A stretch of DNA of 21,611 bases, from contig JBCCSZ010000117.1 in NCBI GenBank assembly GCA_039199225.1, forward strand, positions 1-21,611. The letters are read 5' to 3'. Origin of the DNA: JBCCSZ01 sp039199225 (lineage in GTDB: Bacteria > Bacteroidota > Bacteroidia > Chitinophagales > Saprospiraceae). The position numbers and the translations under genes were made by a program. The notes under the pieces were generated by a model. That model searched no databases and had not been told where the DNA came from. It worked only from the letters and a program-made list of their open reading frames with translations. This document shows, one piece after another, positions 7,357 through 14,352 of this stretch. Positions within the stretch are counted from its first letter, which is position 1. The number at the start of each line of letters is the position of its first letter.

Positions 7357-9636
7357 TTAAGGTTGTGTGAGTAGCACAATTTTTTGCACTTGTAAGCGCT
7401 CTTTGTAGCGATATTTGATGTAATAGACACCTTCAGCAGATAGGGGCAGTTGCCAAGAAGTAGCAGCCGTTCCCGCGCCAACCTTCTTTGTGGCCACCTG
7501 CCGACCCTGGGCATCCAACAATTCCAATTCTATGGACGCTTGCAAAGCCTGACCAAAGTCGATCTGTAGTGCGCCATTGGTAGGATTTGGGAAGAGGTGA
7601 AAATGATTTTCTGTCAATGTATTGGTGGAAACGGTGGGCGTGTAGAAAATACTATCCAATGTTCCAAGACTCAGGTTGTAAAAACTGCCACTGCCGCTTT
7701 GTTCCAGTTTGACGGCACGAACCATATAAAAATAGCTTCCCTCTTCCACCAAGGATTGGTCGACAAAGGTGGTATCTACGGTCCATTGGGTGTCAACAAG
7801 CTCGAAGCCCTCCGCCAAATCCTGGCTGCGATAGACATAGTATCCCAGAACCGATGAATCGACCGAAGGATTCCAACGCAATTGTATTTCATTGGCCCCC
7901 AAGCTGCTGGACAAATTAGAGGGCCGTGGATAGGCAAACAGCCGTAAGCTGGGGTCGCCCATTAGAGCTGTATGAACCAATTGGGGTCCCGGGTGGTAAA
8001 CGCTCCCCTCGCTGTTTTGGGTCGCCTTCATCGAATAGGCAATCGGAAAGCCCATAGCCATATGATGAAAGGTGTATGGCGGATTACCCGCCCAGCAATT
8101 TGTCAGGGTATTGCCAGAGGCCAAAGGCGCTCTCAAAAAGTTGTTGGTATTGTCCCAATCGCCAAATTGACTTCCAAAAAGCATGATAAACAACCCATTT
8201 ATGTCCACATTCGCGAAATCAAAGGTTGTACCGATGCCCTCGGAGCTGATGTGTGAACCACTACCGCAACCATAAGCGAGTAAAAAAGTACTGTCCTGCA
8301 AAGTCGTGATGAAATCCGATTCTTGGATTTGATGAATCCCCACGGCCGGGCCGAAATTGCGCCACCCACTGGCGGCCGGTGCGGCAAATGCCTGCTTGAA
8401 ATTGTCGTCAATCAATGCCTTGCGTTCATACGCTAACAAGCCATTTTTGTATTCATGGCTCTTTTGTAGGTATCGAGCAAGCAAAAAGTCTTCTCCAAAC
8501 TGAAAAGCTGGCATATCAAAGAAATCCACTCGACCGACGGCCAATTCCATTTTGGAAGGAATGCTGTCTTGGTCAAAGCGACCATCGCCAGGGACATTGT
8601 GGTTGTAGGCAAACTGGGCGGTTGCTCGATTGGCCAGGGTATCGGTCCAAGGAGCCGTCAACTCACCATAATAAGTATCAGAAGCCCAAGCACCGCGATG
8701 CTCCGTATGGGTATCTGGATAAATATCTCCTGAATAAGGTACGGGAACATGGCCGAGGATGTAAACCGCCTGCAAGTCGTCTTGCGCCTGGTAATGGGCT
8801 TGAATGCGCGTGCGAACCAGCTCGACAGATTCCTGCCTGGAGGCGCGCGCTTGCAGTACTTTCCAGCCATCCATGCGAAAGTCCAATACCAATTGCTCGA
8901 TTTGTTGTGGCAGCAATTGAGCCATTGAGTCTTCAACCAACAACAAAATAGATCCTCTTTGATGAACCGCAGGCAGCTCAGCTCCCGCATAGATGTAGCC
9001 GTAAGCAGGGCGTTGGCTGATGAAGTCCCCAACATTACCAGAGCTGCCAATCAGTTCGTTGGTTTGGTCATTGTACAGTTGCCAAGAAGTACTGTTTGGG
9101 AAAATATCCGGTTGTATGGTGATGATCAACTCTTCGCAGTTGGCACTGCTCTGACAATGCTCGAAAGTGATCGACTGTTGTGTGCCAAAGTCGGAACCCT
9201 CGGCGATTACTTCGTTGCAAGCCTCCAATTTGTAGAAGCCAAAACCAAAGCTACAACAAAGTCCGATGTTGTACATATCGTTGATCTCGAAACGCAGCCG
9301 AGCCCCTGATTCCAGGCAAAAGGTATCCCGAACAGGACCAAATTCTTTTTTGAATAAAGCATACTCATATCCTTGGCCAATCATCACAGCCTGATCGGTA
9401 TAGGTGGTATCCGAGCCTGGCAACAAGGCGATTGGTGCGCCCCATTCTGTATCGTCCAAAGATTTGCGGTATACGGTGTACTGCTGCGCTGTCGGATCGG
9501 CCAACCAATCCAATTGAATCGCAGCATCAGCAGCCTGAAAGTGGGCCTGCAGAACCACAGAGCGCTGTAGTGCTGTTTGAGAAAACAACTGTACACAAAA
9601 GCAAAGAGACAAAAAAAGGTATATGATCCGAGACAT
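7357..9636 (-). CDS. T9SS-exported protein with fibronectin-like and gingipain/caspase-like regions
   Basis: 759 residues from ATG 9636, chosen because MSRIIYLFLSLCFCVQLFSQ is a clean signal peptide; an in-frame ATG at 9666 would add 10 unlikely residues. Order of parts: fibronectin III-like at about 27-97 (TVYRKSL, YEYALFK); a Cys-containing beta region at about 104-200 (ITIQPDIFPNSTSWQLY); a region at about 228-565 resembling the peptidase C25/caspase fold (ILLLVEDS, VYILGHVPVPY, LAYGCGSGSHIS, FIMLFGSQFGDWD, ALMGDPSLRL); a second fibronectin-like domain at about 583-650; and a T9SS type A sorting domain from about 680 (LFPNPTNG). Where gingipains have a catalytic Cys after the buried strand, this protein reads FGSQFGDWD, with no Cys, so peptidase activity is doubtful. 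I assign no substrate. The fold assignment is by eye. Confidence 0.82.
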   Translation of the reverse strand: MSRIIYLFLSLCFCVQLFSQTALQRSVVLQAHFQAADAAIQLDWLADPTAQQYTVYRKSLDDTEWGAPIALLPGSDTTYTDQAVMIGQGYEYALFKKEFGPVRDTFCLESGARLRFEINDMYNIGLCCSFGFGFYKLEACNEVIAEGSDFGTQQSITFEHCQSSANCEELIITIQPDIFPNSTSWQLYNDQTNELIGSSGNVGDFISQRPAYGYIYAGAELPAVHQRGSILLLVEDSMAQLLPQQIEQLVLDFRMDGWKVLQARASRQESVELVRTRIQAHYQAQDDLQAVYILGHVPVPYSGDIYPDTHTEHRGAWASDTYYGELTAPWTDTLANRATAQFAYNHNVPGDGRFDQDSIPSKMELAVGRVDFFDMPAFQFGEDFLLARYLQKSHEYKNGLLAYERKALIDDNFKQAFAAPAASGWRNFGPAVGIHQIQESDFITTLQDSTFLLAYGCGSGSHISSEGIGTTFDFANVDINGLFIMLFGSQFGDWDNTNNFLRAPLASGNTLTNCWAGNPPYTFHHMAMGFPIAYSMKATQNSEGSVYHPGPQLVHTALMGDPSLRLFAYPRPSNLSSSLGANEIQLRWNPSVDSSVLGYYVYRSQDLAEGFELVDTQWTVDTTFVDQSLVEEGSYFYMVRAVKLEQSGSGSFYNLSLGTLDSIFYTPTVSTNTLTENHFHLFPNPTNGALQIDFGQALQASIELELLDAQGRQVATKKVGAGTAATSWQLPLSAEGVYYIKYRYKERLQVQKIVLLTQP

Positions 9637-10048
9637 GACAGGGATGATTTCAAATGTGAAATACAATCAAATGACTAAGGACAAAAAGAGCGGCTTTTGG
9701 AAAGAAATTTTAAACCATTGGAACAGTAGCTATGAAATCGGAATAGTGAAGATAAGGAATTAATTGCGGGTGTCACAAAGATGAAGGTTAGCCAAACCTC
9801 AAAGCCAAAAAATTGTTATATTTATGAAAGCCTCCAAATCGTAAGATATTCAAGCGATAAGTTTGAAATCCTAGTCTTGTGTGCAATAGTTTTATGGTAC
9901 AGGGCAATTTTTACGAATAAAATTTTAATTTTCCCCTGTTATTGTTTTGAAAATTAGGCTTAAGTTTTTAATTTTCGTAATCTTATCTACAAGAGCATCA
10001 CGGAAAGACGTATTACATTATTTTTTAATCCTTCAAAATTCTGTCTAT
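9637..10048. other. 412-bp AT-rich divergent intergenic region
   Basis: It separates the divergent T9SS cargo gene (-) and the HTH-like gene (+). It contains one plus-strand promoter-like pair (9862-9894) and several near-matches to the -7 box, such as TATATTTA around 9819. No coding frame here is persuasive: an in-frame ATG at 9947 would extend the HTH-like protein by 34 residues, but the extension looks like translated AT-rich leader. Nothing else is recognised. Confidence 0.5.
9862..9894 (+). promoter_or_regulatory. Weak candidate promoter of the HTH-like gene
   Basis: TTTG (9862-9865), 21 bases, then TAGTTTTA (9887-9894), which differs from TAnnTTTG in the last base. It would give a leader of about 150 nt to ATG 10049. 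Confidence 0.3.
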
Positions 10049-10318
10049 ATGAACATCACCTTCCAAGAATTAAGAAGAGTCAAACACAGTCTCCCTACAG
10101 GAAGTATTAAGCGAATTGCCAAGGAATTGCAAATAGAAGAACAAACCGTCCGTAATTACTTTGGAGCACAGAAATACGAAAGTGGCAAATTAACTGGTCG
10201 CCACGTACAACCTGGACCTGATGGTGGTATTGTAAGTTTGAAAGACTCTTCCATCTTAGAAGCGGCGCTGAAAATTATAGGCGCATCAAGAGTTGGGATG
10301 ACTGCAGTGGTAGAATAA
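10049..10318 (+). CDS. Small HTH-like DNA-binding protein
   Basis: 89 residues from ATG 10049. Residues about 17-38 (TGSIKRIAKELQIEEQTVRN) read as a helix-turn-helix of the kind that recognises a short DNA site, followed by NYFGAQKY. The C-terminal half contains HVQPGPDGGIVSLKD and a helix ILEAALKIIG. I recall small Bacteroidota proteins with the same order (SIKRIA...EEQTVRN.FGA...QPGPDGGI), but none with an experimentally known role. It may be a repressor or nucleoid-associated regulator; this is inference. It is transcribed alone: a long AT-rich region lies upstream and a strong terminator starts 13 bases after the stop codon. A longer form from ATG 9947 is possible but less likely. Confidence 0.75.
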   Translation: MNITFQELRRVKHSLPTGSIKRIAKELQIEEQTVRNYFGAQKYESGKLTGRHVQPGPDGGIVSLKDSSILEAALKIIGASRVGMTAVVE

Positions 10319-10330
10319 ATGCAAAAGACC

Positions 10331-10368
10331 AAAAAAGGGAAGCAATGACAAATTTGCTTCCCTTTTTT
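10331..10368 (+). terminator. Strong, probably bidirectional terminator
   Basis: A perfect 15-bp stem, AAAAAAGGGAAGCAA (10331-10345) and TTGCTTCCCTTTTTT (10354-10368), with an 8-base loop. The A and T ends make it work on both strands: it closes the HTH-like gene on plus and could close the TrmN6 gene on minus about 100 nt after its stop codon. Confidence 0.88.
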
Positions 10369-10391
10369 CATGTAACTTACATTGACTCATT

Positions 10392-10464
10392 CAAGTTGCG
10401 CTCATTGCAAAGAAAGCTTCTAGCTCGAAGCTTTGCTATAAATCCTTTCATCCAGCGCAACTTG
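10392..10464. repeat. Nested inverted repeat downstream of the methyltransferase gene
   Basis: The outer arms CAAGTTGCGCT (10392-10402) and AGCGCAACTTG (10454-10464) are a perfect 11-bp pair. Inside, AAAGCTTC (10413-10420) and GAAGCTTT (10427-10434) form an 8-bp pair with a 6-base loop; CAAAG/CTTTG (10408-10412, 10431-10435) offers an alternative register. It starts 6 bases past the stop codon of the minus-strand methyltransferase. There is no T tract, so it may be a 3'-end structure, or a remnant of a small repeat element. Confidence 0.6.
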
Positions 10465-10470
10465 GGTTAA

Positions 10471-11205
10471 CTAGAATTTCAGATAAAAAGCACTCGTCAT
10501 TGCTTTGTACTCAGTCGTAAACTCATCGGGCTTTTCTCGAATGGATAAACGGTCTTTGACCAATTCCTTCGCTTGATGTTCAAACTGAAGCAACACTCTA
10601 TTCGCGGGTTTATTCTTTACAGGTACAACCTCTGTAATTCTCGTACAATGTATGTTGTAGTGTCCTGCCATTTCAACGAATCGCAGCCCTTCTATAAAAG
10701 GAAGAATCACACAAAATTTTCCTTGTGGAGCCAATAAAGCTCTGACCGACCGCAACAGGTCGCCATGTGGCAATTTTACAGTATGCCGAACCATCGTCCG
10801 ATCCTGGTTGGCAGAAAAGACACCCCCACTGAAGAAGGGTGGGTTGCTGACGATCAGGTCATATAGCTCATCTGTTCGAGAGGCATAGTCCTGTATGGAG
10901 CTTTCATGCACCGAAAGCGCAGACGACCAAACGCACTCCTCCATGTTTCGGCCCGCTTGTTGGCAGGCTTTCTCGTCTATTTCAACGGCATGTACCTGCG
11001 CATTAGGCTGACGCTGGGCCAGCATAATGGCAATGACGCCAGAGCCCGTTCCGATGCCGAGCATCTTTTGTGCATCATCCACGGGCGCCCAGGCGCCCAA
11101 CAGCACACCATCTGTACCGACTTTCATGGCACATTGGTCGTGGTGAATGGTAAATTGTTTGAAGCGAAAGCAATCCGCAGCTTTACGGGAGAGGTCGTTG
11201 GACAT
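10471..11205 (-). CDS. trmN6: tRNA1(Val) adenine(37)-N6-methyltransferase, TrmN6 type
   Basis: 244 residues, the usual length for this family (E. coli YfiC). It transfers a methyl group from SAM to N6 of A37 in tRNA. Signatures: FTIHHDQCAMKVGTDGVLLGAW at about 18-39, split here as FTIHHDQCAMK plus VGTDGVLLGAW; SAM-binding motif I, MLGIGTGSG (48-56); the acidic ribose-binding VEID (74-77); and the catalytic NPPF at 121-124, typical of N6-adenine methyltransferases. Odd point: motif I has Gly at residue 50, where LDIG (Asp) is most common. The start is fixed by ATG 11205 with MSNDLSRKA; the divergent 365-bp gap upstream has only weak promoter matches (TACATTTA around 11233-11240). It is probably a single-gene unit. 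Confidence 0.9.
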   Translation of the reverse strand: MSNDLSRKAADCFRFKQFTIHHDQCAMKVGTDGVLLGAWAPVDDAQKMLGIGTGSGVIAIMLAQRQPNAQVHAVEIDEKACQQAGRNMEECVWSSALSVHESSIQDYASRTDELYDLIVSNPPFFSGGVFSANQDRTMVRHTVKLPHGDLLRSVRALLAPQGKFCVILPFIEGLRFVEMAGHYNIHCTRITEVVPVKNKPANRVLLQFEHQAKELVKDRLSIREKPDEFTTEYKAMTSAFYLKF

Positions 11206-11570
11206 TGGTCGGTGTAAAATTTTGTGTAAATGTACGCTCTAGGCATCAAAAATTCAATTTTGAGGCTTTTTGGCTCGAATTAACTTCTTTTCAATACCGT
11301 TTTGGCCGTAGCAGCTCATCAGCGAAACAATGATTTGGCAGGAAAGTTTTGAGATACCCCATAGCTAGCCAACCCCCATCTTAAATCTCCATCCTGGAAA
11401 TTCGTCCACTCATCCGTGAATACTCTTCTTCTCAACAAAACACCTTACTACAAAGAAAATACTAGATGAGTAAAATATGTTTTAAATAAATCGTAGAAAA
11501 TCTCATTTTTGAAACATTTGATTTTATTATCACTTATTGATATATTTGCTTCAGATCAAATGAAACACAA
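11206..11570. other. 365-bp divergent intergenic region
   Basis: It separates trmN6 (-) and the 237-residue unknown (+). The right end is AT-rich and holds the promoter at 11517-11548. The left and central parts (about 11206-11460) show no coding frame, RNA gene or strong hairpin that I can recognise. Confidence 0.5.
11517..11548 (+). promoter_or_regulatory. Promoter of the 237-residue protein gene
   Basis: TTTG (11517-11520), a 20-base spacer and TATATTTG (11541-11548) match the Bacteroidota consensus exactly. The predicted start near 11554 leaves a leader of about 17 nt before ATG 11571, so this is the likely sole promoter. Confidence 0.65.
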
Positions 11571-12284
11571 ATGAAAAAGCAATCCCTCAATCGCAAATAC
11601 AACTTTCCGGATGCCGACCTCTACGTCCGCTGTAAAGAGGCCATCAAATATGCAACCCGCGACATCAATCACATCTCCAACTACGGATACAGCAAAGAAC
11701 GATTGGAAGGCTTCAAGAACAATTGTGCAAAGTTCCGTGGCTTACCCGATGACGATGAATTGGTGGGGGATCAAATGATTACAACAGAGAAAAAATATAC
11801 GGCTGCCGAAAAACTCAAGACGGCCATTCGCAGCATTATGACTCGGGTGGCCATCAAATACAACAACCGCTCGGGGCGCTACCGCAAGTTTGGTACGGCC
11901 AAATTGGGTGATATGACGGATGCCCAACTGCTCTTCTGCGGCCGACGAGTAGCCAGGGTAGCCAGGGTTCAAATCGACTTTCTGTCTGAAGTCGGAATCA
12001 ATGAAAACAACATCCAAAGGGTATTGGATGCTTGCCGCAACTTTGAAAATGCCTTAAATATTCAACAGGATAAAGTAGCAGACCGAGATATTGCTGTAGA
12101 ACGCCGAACAGAACAGGGCAATAAAATCTATGAGGAGCTGGTCGTTCTTTGCAACATCGGTAAGGATTATTGGGCAGAACTCGATCCAGTCAAGTACGAA
12201 CAATACACCATTTACGAGAGCAACAACGAAGAGAAAAAGGCTCGAAAGGCCAGAAAAACGGCTGGTTTGAAGCAAAAAAAGTAA
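11571..12284 (+). CDS. Uncharacterised helical, charged protein
   Basis: 237 residues, no signal peptide and no membrane segment, so cytoplasmic. It is rich in Lys, Arg, Asp and Glu and appears all-helical. Recognisable blocks: an N-terminal KYNFPDADLYVRCKEAI, a middle SGRYRKFGTAKLGDMTDAQL at 101-120, then CGRRVARVARVQIDFLSEVG, and a very basic tail KKARKARKTAGLKQKK. I do not recognise a named family; similar proteins of unknown function seem to occur in Bacteroidota. The basic tail could contact nucleic acid, which is inference. A 9-bp tandem duplication encodes the VARVAR stretch at residues 127-132. The gene has a consensus promoter immediately upstream. The following methyltransferase starts 66 bp downstream on the same strand, with no terminator seen between, so read-through is possible. 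Confidence 0.7.
   Translation: MKKQSLNRKYNFPDADLYVRCKEAIKYATRDINHISNYGYSKERLEGFKNNCAKFRGLPDDDELVGDQMITTEKKYTAAEKLKTAIRSIMTRVAIKYNNRSGRYRKFGTAKLGDMTDAQLLFCGRRVARVARVQIDFLSEVGINENNIQRVLDACRNFENALNIQQDKVADRDIAVERRTEQGNKIYEELVVLCNIGKDYWAELDPVKYEQYTIYESNNEEKKARKARKTAGLKQKK
11949..11966 (+). repeat. In-frame 9-bp tandem duplication
   Basis: GTAGCCAGG occurs twice head to tail (11949-11957, 11958-11966) within the 237-residue gene and encodes VAR-VAR (residues 127-132). It keeps the frame and probably reflects slippage. Confidence 0.7.
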
Positions 12285-12350
12285 TATCAACGAGGAGTCA
12301 TTCAGGATCGCAAAAATCGATTCATCTCCGGATGCTTTGAAAATTAAAAT

Positions 12351-13154
12351 ATGGACTTACAACTCAATGCTGATCGCTTTTCGGGAGATGAATTCACGAA
12401 AACCTACGACCAGCACCGCCCCCACCCACCTCGTGAGATTTTGTTGCAGTGTCTGCAGTACCTACGAGCCGAAAGTGCCGACACCGTCCTGGACATTGGT
12501 TGTGGAACAGGGATTTCGACACAGGCGTGGGACGGATTGGCTTCAAATATCATCGGCATCGACCCCAGCGAGGGAATGCTGGAAATTGCAAAAGGGAGGA
12601 CGGCAGCCTTCAATAGTATTTCCTACCTGCAATCTTTTTCCCACAGCATTGCCCTCCCCGATGAATCTGCCGACATCATTTGCTGCTCTCAGTCTTTTCA
12701 TTGGATGGAGCCGGTGAATACGCTGAGGGAAGTGCATCGGCTGTTGAAAAAAGGCGGGGTCTTCGCCGTCTACGATTGCGCATGGCCACCATCTTTTCAT
12801 TGGGAAGCTGAGATGGCTTACAGAACGCTTTTTCTTACCATCGAGCAGTTGACCAGTACACTGGAACAACCCTTGGCACACAAATGGACCAAAGATTCTC
12901 ATCTGACCAACCTCCACAACAGCGCTCATTTCCGCTATGTCAAAAAAGGACTCTACCACAAAACGGAGCAAGGCGGAACAGAGCAATTCATTGGGATTGC
13001 CCTCAGCCAGGGTGGACTACAAGCCTTGCTAAACAAAGGGTTTTCTGCCGAGGAAATAGGACTGAGCAAATTTTTGGATGCCATGGAGCGATTTGCCGAA
13101 CATACGCCTGCCCCACTTGGTTTTCACTACACAGCTTTTTTTGCGATCAAATAA
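12351..13154 (+). CDS. Class I SAM-dependent methyltransferase (Methyltransf_11 type)
   Basis: 267 residues. Motif I is VLDIGCGTG at residues 46-54, followed by GIDPSEGMLEIAK (acidic residue after strand beta-2), ALPDESADIICCSQSFHWME (motif II/post-II) and LKKGGVFAVYDCAW (motif III). FHWM is typical of small-molecule methyltransferases related to the trans-aconitate and yeast Crg1 group. The substrate cannot be read from the sequence; a small organic acid or lipid-like compound is more likely than nucleic acid. No signal peptide. The MFS transporter begins 16 bp after its stop codon and the serine hydrolase overlaps the transporter, so the three are probably co-transcribed and may act on one compound. 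Confidence 0.88.
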   Translation: MDLQLNADRFSGDEFTKTYDQHRPHPPREILLQCLQYLRAESADTVLDIGCGTGISTQAWDGLASNIIGIDPSEGMLEIAKGRTAAFNSISYLQSFSHSIALPDESADIICCSQSFHWMEPVNTLREVHRLLKKGGVFAVYDCAWPPSFHWEAEMAYRTLFLTIEQLTSTLEQPLAHKWTKDSHLTNLHNSAHFRYVKKGLYHKTEQGGTEQFIGIALSQGGLQALLNKGFSAEEIGLSKFLDAMERFAEHTPAPLGFHYTAFFAIK

Positions 13155-13170
13155 TTCAAGCAGCAATTCA

Positions 13171-14352
13171 TTGAGTAAATCTTCTTTCGTCCTACCGATC
13201 ATTGTCTTTTCTCAATTTGCCTGTACGGCCCTATGGTTTGCTGGAAATGCCGTCATCTCAGAATTAACGGACATCTTTCAATTGGCGCCTACCGCTTTGG
13301 GGCATCTGACCTCAGCGGTACAACTCGGCTTCATTTTCGGTACATTGGCCTTTGCCATCTTAACCATTTCCGACCGATTCTCGCCTTCCAAGGTCTTTTT
13401 GGTTTGCGCCTTGGCCGGAGCGGCTTTCAATTTGGGGATTCTCGGGGGCTGGAACAGCTTTGCCAGTCTGTTTGGCTTTCGCTTTCTTACGGGCTTCTGT
13501 CTGGCAGGCATCTACCCGGTCGGGATGAAAATAGCAGCCGATCACCACGAAAAAGGCTTGGGCAAAGCCTTGGGCTGGCTGGTAGGTGCGCTGGTTTTAG
13601 GGACGGCCTTTCCACACCTGCTCAACAGCTATGTCAACCAGCTGGATTGGCGGTATGTCATCATGGGAACTTCCTCGATTGCCAGCTTCGGTGGGCTGCT
13701 TTTGTACCTGAGTGTGGGCGACGGTCCGTATCGCCGGGCGGGTCAAGGCTTGGATCAGACAGCCTTCTTCAAAGTCTTTCGATCGTTTTCCTTTCGACAA
13801 GCAGCTTTTGGCTATTTTGGTCACATGTGGGAACTGTACGCCTTTTGGGCTTTCGTCCCAGCCATACTGCTTCGTTATCAGCAGCAGCATGGCGACTTGC
13901 CGGCCAGCATCGCAGCTCTTGCTTTTTGGATCATTGCGTCGGGAAGCCTATCCTGCATTTTAGGCGGCTATTTGTCCACCCGCATTGGCAGCCGCCGCAC
14001 CGCTTACATCGCTTTGGCCCTCTCGGGCTTTTGCTGTCTCATAAGCCCTTGGCTCTTCAACGCAACCTTTCCCATTTTCTACTGTTTTTTACTGGTGTGG
14101 GGCATGGTCGTTATAGCCGACTCTCCTCAGTTTTCTACCCTGGTTGCAACGAATGCACCAGCAGAGATCAAGGGAACAGCCCTAACCATTGTCAATTGCA
14201 TTGGCTTCAGCATCACGATAGCCAGTATCCAGTTGATCGGCTATTTGGTAGATTCTTCAACAACAAAATACACTTTCGTTTGGCTGGCCATCGGTCCATT
14301 GTTTGGACTTTTGTACGCCGGATGGGGGTATCTAAAATTCAAAAAAGTATGA
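13171..14352 (+). CDS. Major facilitator superfamily transporter, probable TTG start
   Basis: 393 residues if translated from TTG 13171 (reads as MSKSSFVLPIIVFSQFACTA), the usual MFS size with about 12 hydrophobic segments. The frame stays open upstream to ATG 13078, but that start would add 31 polar residues that are a shifted reading of the end of the methyltransferase gene and overlap it by 77 bp. No in-frame ATG lies between TTG 13171 and residue 118, so TTG is preferred. Family features: GFRFLTGFCLAGIYPVGMK at the TM4-5 region, GKALGWLVGALVLGTAFP, and a second-half YLSTRIGSRR loop. The transported compound is unknown; efflux of a small molecule, perhaps one methylated by the preceding enzyme, is plausible. 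The stop codon overlaps the next start in an ATGA. Confidence 0.88.
   Translation: MSKSSFVLPIIVFSQFACTALWFAGNAVISELTDIFQLAPTALGHLTSAVQLGFIFGTLAFAILTISDRFSPSKVFLVCALAGAAFNLGILGGWNSFASLFGFRFLTGFCLAGIYPVGMKIAADHHEKGLGKALGWLVGALVLGTAFPHLLNSYVNQLDWRYVIMGTSSIASFGGLLLYLSVGDGPYRRAGQGLDQTAFFKVFRSFSFRQAAFGYFGHMWELYAFWAFVPAILLRYQQQHGDLPASIAALAFWIIASGSLSCILGGYLSTRIGSRRTAYIALALSGFCCLISPWLFNATFPIFYCFLLVWGMVVIADSPQFSTLVATNAPAEIKGTALTIVNCIGFSITIASIQLIGYLVDSSTTKYTFVWLAIGPLFGLLYAGWGYLKFKKV

Noticed and set aside
9947..10048. A 34-residue N-terminal extension of the HTH-like protein
   Set aside because: The extension is AT-rich leader-like sequence; the internal ATG at 10049 begins the recognisable part of the protein.
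12543..12986. A 147-codon minus-strand frame
   Set aside because: It is antisense to the SAM methyltransferase, which has all its motifs in the plus-strand frame.
13078..13170. ATG 13078 as the transporter start
   Set aside because: It would overlap the methyltransferase gene by 77 bp and add a polar segment unlike an MFS N-terminus; TTG 13171 gives a normal MFS start.
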